A stretch of 64,000 nt of DNA from Paracyclopina nana. Taxonomy: Eukaryota; Arthropoda; Copepoda; Cyclopoida; Cyclopettidae. The notes under the pieces are model-generated. The model was not told where the DNA came from and ran no database searches. It saw only the letters and a list, made by a program, of their open reading frames with translations. Positions 22,301-34,417 of this stretch are shown one piece after another. The DNA is taken from NCBI GenBank assembly GCA_019096065.1, contig JAGUCH010000008.1, positions 2,609,001 through 2,673,000 of the forward strand, written 5' to 3'. Position numbers and translations under genes: made by a program. Position 1 is the stretch's first letter, and each line of letters begins with the position of its first letter.

Positions 22301-22718
22301 TTACCGGAAAAACGAAAACATACCCAAAAAAACACATGTCCAGCATTTTTGTAGTTTGAAATCTCCTGTTGTGATTGGCATGTTTTGTGAGTGGAAAAAT
22401 GTGGGCTATAATTATTATATGTCATTTTGGCTGCTCCTGCTGTTTTTTATTGTTGGTGTTACAATTATTATATGAAGCATTATAGGATATGAAGCCAAAA
22501 ATGAGTAATTAGAAAACAGCATATTTTGAGCTTGATCAAACTCACTTATTTCTCCTTCAGGCATTTCAGTCAGGTCAACTAAAGCGCAACAACATTTTTA
22601 CCATTTTCGTGGCTTATTGCCAATTAAGTGGAAAATGCCAAAAGCAATTACCTATAGCCACGACATGGCTCACAGACATGAAGACCAGAGATAACGCCAA
22701 AAGTTTTCCGAGGTCCAT
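16392..22718 (-). CDS. Nrg: Neuroglian (L1-family cell adhesion molecule)
   Basis: L1-CAM homologue: homophilic neural and epithelial adhesion receptor that anchors ankyrin and spectrin. Minus-strand exons: 22718-22652 (signal peptide), 22578-22546 (candidate microexon), 21973-21844, 21780-21665, 21203-20063, 19813-19284, 18957-18746, 18689-17332, 17276-17173, then the long-form last exon 16579-16392. The frames join throughout, giving 1292 residues with the microexon. Six Ig domains (repeated DxGxYxC) precede five FN3 domains, with segments such as MSPWSNYTFRV and PMPEIEHNAP that are very close to insect Neuroglian. A transmembrane helix (GWFIGMMLAVLFLILCCVAV) is followed by the RRNRGGKY-type start of the cytoplasmic tail. 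The last exon carries the ankyrin-binding FIGQY and ends GTFV, a possible PDZ ligand. A non-coding 5' exon probably lies further right. Confidence 0.95.
16640..16745 (-). repeat. Copy of the 100-bp dispersed repeat in the Neuroglian intron
   Basis: Read on the minus strand: AGATGGCGCCACC, then AACAAAAGTACCAGATGTGG, TTTTTGGC and CCGAATGGCGC. It sits between the two alternative Neuroglian last exons. Confidence 0.6.
16830..16918 (-). CDS. Nrg: Neuroglian alternative C-terminal exon (short form)
   Basis: It follows a cctgtag acceptor and joins the preceding exon (ending at 17173) in the same phase as the distal exon. It adds 29 residues beginning A-GMNEEGSFIGKY and ending ATLV, then TAA. This corresponds to the Drosophila Nrg167-type tail, while the exon at 16579-16392 corresponds to the Nrg180 neuronal type. 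The ankyrin-binding motif reads FIGKY rather than FIGQY. The stop is followed at once by TAAG|GTGAGT, a near-perfect splice donor, so the exon could also act as a stop-containing cassette. The short form would be 1259 residues. Confidence 0.85.
22546..22578 (-). CDS. Nrg: Candidate 33-nt Neuroglian microexon
   Basis: On the minus strand, gctttag precedes 33 nt that end AATAA, followed by a GTGAGT donor. The length is a multiple of three and the phases match both neighbours. It would insert 11 residues (about VDLTEMPEGEI) between the signal peptide exon and the first Ig domain. Vertebrate L1 genes have a small alternative exon at exactly this place. Seen only from splice consensus and frame. 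Confidence 0.5.
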
Positions 22719-24589
22719 GATGGAAACTGCGAATTATTCGATCGAAATAAAGTCTAGTGGTCCATATCACATCATTGGAAATCCTGAAAAAAGAGAGAGG
22801 AGAATCTAGTTAGACACGATCAGGTAATCTTAGTTTTCAGCATAAAAACATGAGCTGACAGCCATTGTAAACTGATCCGAAAATAGCATGCTTCTCTCCA
22901 GCTCAAGAAAGTGAGAGCTTCTAGTCAAAGCAAGATGGATGAGTACAAATGAGACGCGATGTTTACACCTTTTTAGCCAAAGAAAAAGCCTCGAAGCACC
23001 CGTAACTTGACCCTGCTATTTTCAGATAAAGGGTGAAAGGTCGTAAGTCTTCGCACATTTTGTTTGGCTCTAGGGGGCGAAATTAATTATCCCAGCTTTC
23101 GCTCAATTTTAAAAGTACTTTTGAGGTGTTTTCTCTTCGCACCTTTAAGAAAGCAAACTTTGACAATATTTTCGAAAACATTTGCCTCTCATCGCTCCCC
23201 GCGAGCAAATTAGCACGTTGTTAGTTTTCATAAGCATGTCTGAACTAACAATTGTGTTGTCTTCTATATTTTAATTTTGGCATTGATAGGAAGTGTTCAA
23301 ATATTCCGCTTGGTAAAATGATGGCGCTGTAATCGAGGGGGTATCAAAGTGCTACCAGATATGACCAAATTCATGCAAATTATGCGGATATTTGGCTTTT
23401 TAAAAGAGTCGTTGACCAAAATAAAAGGAAAAATCCAGGGCATAAATAGACAGTTTAGCAGAGAGTGTTTTGAAAAATGAAGCTCATCTTAAGGAAAGTA
23501 AAGTGTTCTAACTTGGAACAAGGAGAAACGAACTTGTTTACTGACCATCCATCACTCCTCTTACGCCCGTAGGCAGTTTGACATATGCTTTGGCTGTTTT
23601 CTCGCTTTACTTGCAGAATCTCTGTGTCCGTCTGTCAAAGATAAGTATAACTACCGTCCTCGTTGCAACATGTTACAGTTGCAATCTTTCGTCGCGGTGA
23701 ACTTATGAGAAAAATGCATTTTTTCACACTAGACAGCCTAGAATGTGAGTTAAGCGAGTCCAAGAAGAATGCTTAAGAATGCTGTGAAAAGGTACAATTT
23801 TCTCTCTCAGATTTAACCAGGAGATAGTAGTGCATAATTGTCTAATGGAAGCTTAATTGCAGCAGCTTTACTTAATTCGTTTGATGGGGCAAAAATGCGA
23901 GCACTTTGAAGCTATTCTACTATACAAGAATGTGCAGTTTCTACGCTCCACTGATTGGATGCATGAATTACTTGCTGTTTTCTTCCCAGGGAAAACAGGT
24001 CCGTTTGTGCTCCAGTTATTATGCCTTTTTGTTTGAAATCTGTTACGGAATTTACTCTGCTTTCTTTTTACTTTACCATGTATGTAAAAGCAAGGAAACA
24101 ACAACATGCGGCAGTCTGTCTTCTGGGAAAATTAGCAAATATGTCAATTGCTTATATTGTTTCAGTCGCATGGCTGGAATACTGTGACTTTTTGGGCTGG
24201 CTGGGTGGGGGAAGAATAGGAATCAGCAATATACGCGTGCTAAGAAAGAGAAATGGTCCGAAACTCTTTTCTTCCCCCAGAGTGTAGTACATAGGAACAA
24301 GGGGGGGGTCTTACACCCCCACAAATAATAATAATGCAAGAACTGGTGGTGGTCACGCTACTCAGACACGTATTAACTAAACGACCTAGCGCATCTTTTG
24401 CTTCCTTCGTTTCATGCATTGAGAGCGGATCGTAAAATTGCCAAAATGATGTGATGGTGATCATACGAAATGGTTTTTCGCAACTTTCGCTCCAATTGGC
24501 TCTGCTTCTCATTACTCAAGAAGATTAAGGATCTCATTCTTATTCCAAAAGCAATAAAAGAGCATGTGTGGTATTGATCCGCCAGATGG

Positions 24590-24725
24590 CGCCTCAAAAG
24601 GATTTAGAAGCTTTTACAACTGTTTTCGCCATTCGGTCGTCAAAAATGCCAAAAAGCATTAATTCCACTTCTGGTTCTTCTAAGGTGGCGCCATCAAAAC
24701 CAGAAGTGGCAAATGCCTGAACTAA
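24590..24725 (-). repeat. Copy of the 100-bp dispersed repeat
   Basis: Minus-strand order: GATGGCGCCACC, then ACCAGAAGTGGAATTAA, TTTTTGGCATTTTTGACG and ACCGAATGGCG. A second CCAGAAGTGG and a GATGGCGCC flank it on the plus strand, suggesting an inverted partner. Confidence 0.6.
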
Positions 24726-27700
24726 ACTTGATCTAAGCTATATGGACTTGTTTTGATAATGTGGGACTAATTACCTAGGATAGCTTTTGAGGCACCACTT
24801 TCGTGTGTGCGAGGACTCTTATTACAATAGCCGATCAATCATACCAGTTTGACTGGCTCAAGGGGGTCATTTATGGTTCTTATAATCGGAGAACCTGTTC
24901 ATTACAATTCAGGTGATTCGAGAATGCTTCAGCACACAGCAAAATGTGTACCTGGTGGAAATACACCAACTGCTCAAGCGAGACTCTTCAATGCTAAATA
25001 TTGCATTTTCTTAGCAATTAGCCAACAACGGAAATGTGCATTTTGAAGCTTCCAAAGATAAATTATGCATGTTTTCCCTACCTTTTACTATCTCCATTTG
25101 ACTATGCTGTGACTTTACGTGAATGTGGGGAAAAGTAGCAGAATATGCTGACTTCTGTGGCCTGGCAATAATAACATTGCAGCCTTGACGAACGAGCCAT
25201 ATAATGCGTTTAACCTCTTTTGCATAAAAGACTAATGCAGTAATGGAATGTAGGTAGAAAGGAATGCTTGCGGCAAATATTCGTGTATAATTGAAGAAGA
25301 AGAACGAATAACAGCCACAATTATGCTACTTTTCCCTTGAAAACGTCGAATTTTCCTCGAATTTCCTACAAGCAAAAGCTATTTCCTAGCTGGGAGACCG
25401 AGCTCATTAATTTTGCTAGCTCTGCCCACAACACTGCATTCTTTCATTACAAAAGTACGACTTATATATGTTGGCTCCAATTTCGCAGCTATTTATTGCC
25501 ATCTCGTTATGGTCTTTTGGCAAGCAGCTTTAACCTTTGTTTTGGTGCAAAATTCGGAATTTGAGCCCATGCTCCATAAAGATTGATCTCCATGATAAGT
25601 GAAAACCTGCTAGCATAAAACGGCTCGGACTGAAGCTGCTGCAGCGCAAATTGAAAAGAGCAGGTGGCCAATCTTTATTGGCGTAAAAAGTACATAAAAG
25701 CCATTACCTCATTGACGGTTCGCGGGTTTATGCATGGAGAAGCCATCTACCATAGGGGTTATACTTTTTGTGCATATATGGGTTCACCTACTGCTGTGAG
25801 GGGTAGCATAAAATAAACGCGAGCTCTATTGTATCTCATTTTTCCTCCTATTTCACTCGCGCCCATATTAGAGCCAACATGTTTATTTATTGCAGCCCCA
25901 AAGGACAATTTGAGCCCTGCATTGTCAAACTTTCCCCCTTACAAATCTGGATTCCTGACAAATGTAGCAAATTGTGTTAGTACGCTGCAACTGCGATTTT
26001 CCATGTTGTTGTATATCCTGACATATTGCATTTTCTTGATTCCTCTCGCGAAACCATAAAAGTTACCGCTCGGCTCTATTGGAGCGCACAAGGTGGTTGA
26101 CCCTTTTTTCCCCACAGAGAGTGGCCAAAAAATTGTAAAAGCTCGAATTTGTCTACTCACTACACACAGCTGTCCCTTTGATCTTTGTCAAGACTTTTGT
26201 CGAGGGAATGCGACGTCCAAGGTCCGCCCCTGCAGCAGCTACAGCAACTAAACAGGAAGCCGGTATATACATTGCTTTCTTTCCTTCCATTGTTTAGATC
26301 AATGAACCTATCGCTTATATAATCCCCGAAATCCGGTGGTAAGCACACTTTTCTCCGATTAGCCAAATAGATACGCGGCTTTTTCGTTCAAAGACACAGA
26401 GGACATTTTGCAGTTGATGCTTTCTAAATGACGTAGACTTGTCTTGGATTACTTTGATTTCGGCCTTTAAAAAAGAGAGCTGTGACGTTAGCCTTTTTTC
26501 CATGCACTTGCGGCCACTTTAATGAGTCAATTAAGCATTCCTCACAAAGCAAAGGGAGAGAGAGAGAGGAATTTTCAATCTGCGCGGATATATGCTGAAT
26601 ACTTTCTTATGACATGTGTGCATAAACAAGGGTAGCAGCAGCAGAAGCAGCACGCGCGTGAGCATAAATTTCTCATTTGACTCGCCTCTTTTGGAGGTTA
26701 TTATGCAACCTACCCCTCAACTTGGCGCATATTCTATAGCTAAGGGGTGCATATAGACTGCATTGCTCGAATGTCTGAGCAGATAATACGCGCGCGTGGA
26801 TAATTAATACGAGCTCCTGCATAAACGAACACATGCTGGTCAAGCCCAGGATGAAAATCCGGTTTGTCCAAGGGCTGTACGTGTTTGCTCAAAATATAGC
26901 ATCATTTGCCATCAATCGAGCAATCACGGATATAATGATGATGGCATGCTACATGGAAAGCTCCGCGTCGCCAAATATGCTATGTATATACGCGAGAACG
27001 AGTTGAAAAGCGAACATCTGTGTCACTGTACAAAGACCAGCTGCCTTTTTCAATTTGCTGGGATAAAAACGCCGAGCTTGATTTTCACAATGAACAAAAA
27101 AAAGTGATGGACAAGTGGACCAAGATTGCACCGTTTTTAGGCTTGTCTAAGAACACGCACGTAGTGATTATACACCTCGAGCAATGGTCAGATTTTCTTT
27201 TGAATTTTACAACCCCTAAATCAAGATCATTTCAGATTTTAGCTAGTAGAAGAAAGCCCTCGTTTTTTTAGGGTTAATCTCCCCCCGCGAAACGATCGTC
27301 ATTTGTAAGCGGACGCGTTGTCTCCTTGCTGCAATATTATTTTGTTCTCGCTATCTAGGAGCAAAAAGGAGGGATTTTTTGCAATTATTTGACAGTGTGC
27401 TTGAATGCAGAAGGCAGGTATATATACTGTATATATGCAGGGTCGAGCCAGGTAGAAATGCGTTGGCCTCTTCTATATACTTTGGCAGCAACAACTGAGT
27501 GTTGGGCGGAGGGATGCACGATTTCAACTACCTGGCCACCGACAAAATGGCCGACTTATCCTAGGCGGGTTTCACCTGGACCTCGCCAAAGGCCGTTCAA
27601 ATATGAGCAAAAGGCCACGGGCTCCTATGCATCCTTAAAGCATAGAAGCACCATGCGCTATACGACATGATTTAGCAATAAATAGCTTTTTTGCCACCAA

Positions 27701-28850
27701 ACAAACTGGGAAGTGGCAAAAAAGCAACGCATCTGGGCTTAAAGGCTGCCGTGTCACGCAAAGGCCTTTTTTTAGTGTCTTACCTTGGCGAGCAGGGTCC
27801 CCTGGAAGAGTCGTCCTAAAATTGAGCACTGCACTAAATTGGCATAAAAAGGCACTGGTCAGGCTTGCGCTCATCCAAGCAATTAAGGCTGTCAACGTCC
27901 TCTGAGGTCAGATTGGCATTCACTGAGAGCCGTTTTGGTGGTGGTTGGACTTTTGTGTGTGGCTATAGTGAGCGTCGGGCCAGGACTGACTGCTATGAGC
28001 TGCTATGAAGAACTAGTCGGCGTGATGGACGGACAACGCCACTGCAGACCTGCTATGCTCGCAGTGAGAGCTCGTCGCATGCAAGCTACGCGCTTATGTA
28101 GTACTATTACACTATATAGTATACACTCCATAAGAGAAGGACCAGCTTTTTTCCATAGTCTGCATGCTACTTGATCTTGACATCACTCAAATTGACGCCT
28201 CTTGTTGTTGCGTTGCAACAATAACTATTTTTTTAAGATTTTTTAAAAAAGCTCCATGCATTGATGTATATACGAATGTTGGCTTATGGGAAAGCTCACA
28301 GTGATTGCTCGCGCGCATTTGCGTTTGGTTGGGTGGTCCTTGTTTGCTCCCCTCTTGAATGGCATTTTCGATTGTGCACATGAATGGCAAATAGCACGTT
28401 GGATTGGGCCCAGCGCATTATTAGCTTGCTTCAAGCTAGACCGATTTGCAAAAGCGAGCGCACTTTTTCTTCGCCCAGAAGGTTATATTTTTTGCGACAT
28501 CCTTTGCTGCTTTGAAGAGCGGAGCTCGTTTCCGATAACTTGATACTATATTCGAGCGTTGACAGCTCGAGCATGCATTAGTTTTAGGCCGACAGTAAGC
28601 TCAAGTAAGTCGCCTTGAATGCCCCTATAAAATGACAAGTGCACGGATTTATTTGGCCAAGTACGCGATGATGGAAAAGGAAGGGAAACAATATTTGCCT
28701 CTTACGTAGGAAATATCCTTCATTTTTGCGAATAAGTTTAATATGACAGTTTCTCGGGAAGCAAGGCACTTTTTTAATAACAAGATGAAAATCTATTGAG
28801 AATTGACACATGCTGACCGGTGGAACTTTTTTTGTCCGAAAATCAAGTTG

Positions 28851-29012
28851 TAAAATGTTCGACACGCCTAATTGTAAAATGTCCGAAATCAATTGCGTTT
28901 TTCCCCGACAGATTTGACATAGTTGTAGAATGTCCGACAAATAGAATGTAAAATGTCCGACAGGTTTCATCAATTTGCAAAATGTCCGACAAGACCTATA
29001 AAATGTCCTACA
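28851..29012. repeat. Cluster of TAAAATGTCCGACA repeats
   Basis: Six copies of a 14-mer close to TAAAATGTCCGACA start at 28851, 28874, 28926, 28949, 28978 and 28999. The 143-codon minus-strand frame over them is an artefact of the repeat. Related GTGTCGGTCA and TGCCGGACA words occur out to about 29275. Confidence 0.6.
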
Positions 29013-29620
29013 CATACTTCGGTACCAATCTTAAGCTTTTTTTATTTGTATAAAGTATATCGATATAGTATATCCTACTTGAAATAATTGGCACTCTTGT
29101 CTCTCGAACTGAAATCATCCGATACACATTATGATAGCTTCTAGATTGAGTCATTTCAGTCTTGCAACTATGTCAAATGTGTCGGTCAAAAAATACAAAT
29201 TTGTGTCGGTCATTGAACAACCTATACCTAATGTGTTGGACAATTTGCAACATGAAGAAATGTGCCGGACAAAATGATGGGATTCCATGCTGACCTACTA
29301 TCAAGCCTTAACATTTTCTATGAGTGCATATCCAAATAAAAATTGTAGCCTTAATAGAAGTATAGGTTGCCTCGTAATTTTTTCTAGATTGTCACGAGCT
29401 TTATAGAGCTTTTCTATTTTATCCTAGTTTAGTTGAACGAGCCCGTTTAATAAGCTTAAATATATTAATTAAACTGATGCTCCCTCTAAGCGCACAAGAA
29501 TGCTCAAAACGTCTGCTTCTATGTCAAGGCTAGAAACGAAGCCTAATGATATGGCAGAATTCGAAACTCAGGACTCGTTGCCTTTATTCCTTCATAGTAT
29601 TTAACATTGACACCGATGGT

Positions 29621-30267
29621 TTACAAATAGGGCTCGGGGAACTCGAAAGTGACCTCTTTGCCGGTAAGTTTCTTGTAGACAGCAGCGAAGGTATCGGTCT
29701 GAAAGAAAGCGAAAATGATCACCCTGGCCGCTGGCAACAACTGCTGTGACTAGTGTTTACCTTGTGTTCAATGTTGGTCTGCTGGTTCTTGTCCAGGTGC
29801 ACCTTGAACAGCCTGGTGCCATCAAGACGGAACCGAATCCTCTTTCCGACGATTTCAGCAGGGTAGACGAGGTCGTCCAGAATCGCACTATGCACAGCCA
29901 TGAGAGTACGGCTGCGAGGACGCTTTTGCTTCTGCTTGTTCACCTTCCTGGTGGGCTTGGGCAAGATCCTCCTCTGGGCAATGAAGACCACGTGCCTGCC
30001 GGCGAACTTCTTCTCCAGCTCACGCACCAACCTGGTTTGGATCTTCTGGAAGGCCTTCAACTGAGGCACAGGCATGAAAATGACAATGGCCTTCTTGCCC
30101 TGTCCAACCTCGACTTCCTTGGCGGCCGTGATGTTGAGCTCGCGCAGTTGGCTCTTCAAGTCCGAGTTCATCTCGAGATCAAGCAGAGCCTGAGAAATGG
30201 TCTTTTCGAAATCATCAGGAGCCTCGGCGTTAGGCTTGACGATCTTAGCACGCCCCGTGAACGCCAT
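29621..30267 (-). CDS. RpS7: 40S ribosomal protein S7 (eS7)
   Basis: Small ribosomal subunit protein. Two coding exons, 30267-29761 and 29698-29621, joined in phase 0, encode 194 residues, the usual metazoan length. Recognisable segments are the [14 protein letters not shown] start, [19 protein letters not shown], a [13 protein letters not shown] block and a C-terminus ending TFEFPEPYL. The ATG directly follows a cattttag acceptor, so a non-coding first exon lies upstream. That exon ends at 30451 (AAG|GTAAGA) and carries a 5' TOP-type tract. Strong housekeeping expression with TOP translational control is expected. Confidence 0.97.
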
Positions 30268-30469
30268 CTAAAATGAAGACTCTCTCATTAACGAACAAGT
30301 TTTGCAGCTGTCATCAAAGCTTTGGGCTTCAAAATCTCTAAAACATGAACTATATGCTATTGTCTACGTTGAGCGGGATTAAGATAGAAAATTGCAACTA
30401 GCTATTGGCTGAAAAAAGGCCAAAAATTTCACGTCGGCAAAAATTCTTACCTTGTTTGTGTACTTGCAC

Positions 30470-30484
30470 GGAGGAAAAGGAAGT
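30470..30484 (-). promoter_or_regulatory. RpS7: 5' TOP tract of RpS7
   Basis: Minus strand CTTCCTTTTCCTCC just upstream of the RpS7 5' UTR splice donor (30451). A pyrimidine run starting with C at the transcript start is the hallmark of ribosomal protein mRNAs. Confidence 0.55.
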
Positions 30485-30625
30485 TCAGCTGCCGTCAGTT
30501 GAAAACAACAAAATAGTAGACACCCGTGGATTTTTTTTCCGCGAGTCGCTAATTTCGCAACTTTTATGCTCACGCAACCTTTCTATATAGGATTTCTAGT
30601 CTACCTTTGTGATTACTCATTAAGT

Positions 30626-33600
30626 TTATTCAAGAAGGCCAAAAATGGAATTATTGCTAGCACTATTAAGAGATCGGTCAGTTTTGGCTTTTTTTCGAGG
30701 AGGGCCTTTCTTGTGAGAAGTAGGCTTTGCGGCTGACATTGAATTATAGCCGCTCTCCACCATTTTTGAGGGACTCTTGGTAGCAAACACGAAATTATTG
30801 GTGTTTTTAGCAGTAGCTCCAACCTTGGACTCGCTCTTGTTTTTCGTCATTTCTGCCAGCTTTTCCAGCGTGCCACTTTCTCTCCGTAAAAATGAGCCTT
30901 TGAGATTGCCACTCTATGAAATTGGAAATGTTGCTTTATAAGATGCATCATGATTAATGCCGTTTTGCTTACCAGAACAGAAAGGGGCATTTTGCCATCG
31001 GGTGACTTGAAGGGTTTTTTGGTCACCAAATCAGAGCGTTGCTGTCTCATAGCCCTCTCGTTCAATTTATCTAAAGCTTTGTTCGCCACCTTGAAAAACC
31101 TGCTGTCCTCTGTGTCATCTTTCTCTACCTCAAAAGGCTTCTTTTTGGCTTCATTTTCTTCAAAAAATAAAAATACTATTGTAGACATGATTTAAGTTAA
31201 AATTACTCTTTTCACCTTGTAGCCACCTTTCCCGTTCAAGCCGATCCAAACGCCTTTTTTCCTCAAGTTCGTCCTCTTCTTGCTCATTTTCACTATCGCT
31301 TTTCCTCAATGACAGGTCTAGATTATCTTTGTCTGCAAGGAATGGAAATTGGTCATACATGACTTTAAACTGTGGCACCTCTTAATTAGAAATTCCTACC
31401 TATATTTTTCCAACGAAATTTCCTAGCTCGGACATTGTCCGAGTGCAACTCTCCGTCCTCGAGAAAGGCTTCTTGAAATAGCCTCAGCTCCCTTTTGTCT
31501 TCATCCAAGACTTGCCTGTGATGGATGCGACCAACTGCGTCTCGAACTTCGTCCTCGTCAAGGTTGTCAAAATCTCCTTCTTCCACAAGCATTCTGTCAA
31601 GGCCTCGCTCATCTTCATCATCGGAGCCAGCATCGGAGCCCGAGAGCTCGGCCTCATTCTCCAAAAACTCTTTTCGAATGCTACAAAATACAGTTTTAGT
31701 TTATATGATAAGTAATCTACTTTTCAGATCAATTTACCCTTTTTTGCCCACAAAGCCTTTGAACACGGGAGTCTCGACTTCATTCTCTTCGGAATCGTAC
31801 ATAACATCATCATTATTTTCGTCTTCCTCCTCGGCTTCAGATTCTGCAGTCTCAGATTCCTTATTGCCATTATTGTCGCCGTCGGACTCGTCGTCTGACA
31901 AGACCAATCTTTTGGTTTTCTTGGCTTTCTTCGAGGAATTCGAAACTGTGTTCTCCTCATCGTCGTCACTTTCCAACAAAGAAGACAATGCTGCAGGATT
32001 GCTTACATTGTTCTCCTTGTCCTCGTCATCGTCAGACAACATTTGACTGTCACCATTTTGCGTCACCCGAGGTGTCATAAGCACCGTGTCAGGAGTGTCT
32101 TGAACGATAGCTTGGCTATCATCACCTTGGGTAGGATCAATGATTGGCTGTTGAGTTACAAATTGACCAGAGCAGAGCCCAACCACATCGTCAATTTCGG
32201 CCACTTGAGGATCGGACTGATCAAATAGGCTCTCAAAACCGAGCTTTTTTCGGGCATTCTGAGCAGAGTCTTTGTCAGTCTTGCTGTCTTCATCTGACCT
32301 CTTGTCAAAAGGAGTCCAACGTGGATCATTATCATTGCCCATGAAGCTTGAAAATGGAGTCTCAGGGTCTTTATCTGATATCTTGCTTACAGTTCTGCCA
32401 GAAACCAAAGATGGAGTCGCAAAGCCATCATAGTTACCACGACTATCCTCGTCATCCAGGGTCAATTGCATTCCTTCTTCATCGTCCTCGCTTTTATTGC
32501 CATCCTCTTCGGCTTCGTCATCAAGGAAAGCACTTTTGACTCGCTTGAATTTCTTCTCAGACTTGACAAATAAATCGGGATCCTCCTCGGGTGGCTCAGA
32601 TTCACCGGAAGATTCCTCATCATCAGTTTCGACTTCGTCATCGAGGATCTCCTCTTCTTCCTCTTCCCCATCTGCATCATCACCATCCTGCTCTTCTTGT
32701 TCAGCTACAAGTTGCTGTCTTTGCAGGCGTTCAGCTCTCCTCCTCTCGAAAATCTGCTCCTTCAGAGTCTTTTTCAGCTCAATCAATTGAGCTCCTGGTC
32801 GTTCAGCACTCTTTGCCTTCGAAACATTTCTCAAATCCACTTTATAGTTTATGGTTTCAGCTTTGAGGTGCTCAACACCTTCCTTGTCTCTCTCTTTTCG
32901 AACAATTGTAATGTCCAAATTTTTCTTGGGAGCGTTCATGGCTGGCAAAGCTCCATTTGCCTTTGCATGCTTGCTGAAGCGTTCAAGAAAATCTTTCATG
33001 GCTTTCTCTTCACTGCCCTCTTCCAGAATGATGTCACCACCTGGCTGCTTTGCCAGCGAAGGCTTCAAGGTCAACTTTTCCTGAATTTGCGACAAGTCAT
33101 ACTCCTTGCTGAAGGCTTGCAACTTTTTCGACAGCAAAGGTGTCTCCTTTTCGGAGAGAGTTTTCTCAATCTCTGGTTTTTGGCTGTTGGGAATGACTTC
33201 CTCGTCAGAGATGACCTTTTCACTTTCGGGCTCCAAGAACAGTTTTAAACTTTCCTCCTGATGAAGTTCCCCGTTGTCTTCGACTTTTTCCTCCTCACTA
33301 TTTGCACCAGATTCATCAGTGGTAGTGGCATTTGGCACAATGCCCGAATCATCCACGTCCTTTAGTTGGGAGGAAGCTAAGCTGGTTTCTTTTTCAGTGG
33401 GTTGACTGCTAGCTATAGTTTCTGTTGGATTTGGTTCAAGTAGTGGCTCTTGGGGAGGTTGTTCACATTCTTCATCATCAGCCTCGTTATCCTCATCTTC
33501 ACTTTTGTAAAACTCTTCAGTGAGCTTCTCGCACTCTTCTAGCTTTCTCTGGACTTCCTCAGTGTTGGTAGGCATGCTCCTCAATTTTATGTCATTGCCA

Positions 33601-34172
33601 ATGACTTCATCAATGACGTGACGTTTCTTCCTGCTCAAAAACTCATCCAGAGTTCGCTGTTTGGGACGATGATAGGCCACCTTGATGCCAGACTCTCGGA
33701 ACATTCTTTGGCTTTCGGAGTAAATTTCTTGCAGAGCAGCAGCCTTAGTTTTGCGATCTTGCCTCTTTTTTGGCTTTGCATTGCTCTTTTTGGCAGCAGC
33801 TTCAATTTTAGCGATTTCGGATGCCTCATGTTCAGAGTCCGAGCAAGAGCTAGAGTCGCTGCCTTCTTTCGCCTCTCCCTCAGATTCTTCAGCATCATAA
33901 AGATTCTTATTGGAAAATAAATCTTTAGTAGTCACTTTTACCTCACTTTCACTGTCACTGCTGCTGTCTGCAAAAGTAGCGCGTTTCTTCTTGATTGACG
34001 ATGAGACATTCGTTTCTGGCTCAGCATCGCTAGGAATGCCATCATCATCATCATCCGAGACAGCTTTTCCAGCCTTGGCCTCACCTTCAGGCTCAGAGTC
34101 GTCGTCACTAGCAATCAAAGTGACTTTTTTCTTCTGCTTGATCGCAACTTGCTCGTCGTCTGATGACTCCAT
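30626..34172 (-). CDS. Claspin (replication checkpoint mediator, Mrc1 family)
   Basis: Nuclear fork protein that bridges ATR to Chk1. Minus-strand exons: 34172-31738, 31680-31400, 31332-31216, 31157-30973 and 30913-30626, all in frame, 1101 residues. The protein is highly acidic, with many SDDE clusters. Claspin hallmarks are a basic QRMFRESGIKVAYHRP segment near residue 170, a Chk1-binding-type motif GLCSGQF near residue 665, and a conserved C-terminal block. That block contains ENEAELSGSDAGSDDEDE, DNLDEDEVRDAV and RKFRWKNI. Vertebrate Claspin has three Chk1-binding repeats; only one clear copy is seen here. The start at 34172 (MESSDDE) was chosen. The frame stays open upstream to 34514 but runs into the divergent penguin gene, so that part is not taken as coding. 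Confidence 0.92.
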
Positions 34173-34417
34173 TTTTTCACCTACTTGACATTTTCGCGGC
34201 GAAAACAGAATGTCACTCAAATAGAGATCTGTGGATTCGCGGAATATAAAGCTTTGTTTACTTTTCATTGCATTTGGCTTTAATAGTGGCAATTTGACGA
34301 AAAAACGGCTAGTGTCTCTGGAAACAATGAGGAAAGCATGAACAACAGAATAACAAAACAAATCCGCATTGCTTAGAAATTCAGTATTCAGTAAGCGGTG
34401 AACATCAATATTTCGCC
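34173..34417. promoter_or_regulatory. Divergent promoter, Claspin / penguin
   Basis: 245 bp between two divergent start codons. It must serve both genes. No TATA box was recognised on either side. Confidence 0.5.

Larger units (their letters stand above)
22719..29620. other. Long gene-free stretch, probable Neuroglian 5' intron and flank
   Basis: About 6.9 kb without a supported gene. A tttcag acceptor-like sequence about 65 bp upstream of the Neuroglian ATG suggests a spliced 5' UTR, so part of this is likely first intron. It holds a dispersed-repeat copy at about 24590-24725, a run of eight G at 24302-24309 followed by an inverse C run, and the AAAATGTCCGAC cluster at 28.85-29.01 kb. All ORFs here lack family features. 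Confidence 0.5.

Noticed and set aside
28584..29015. 143-codon minus-strand open frame with repeated CRTF / SDILQL words
   Set aside because: It arises from the TAAAATGTCCGACA repeat array; no signal, domain or splice context.
30268..30450. Possible snoRNA in the RpS7 5' UTR intron
   Set aside because: A TTGATGA word is present, but no matching D box or closing stem was found.
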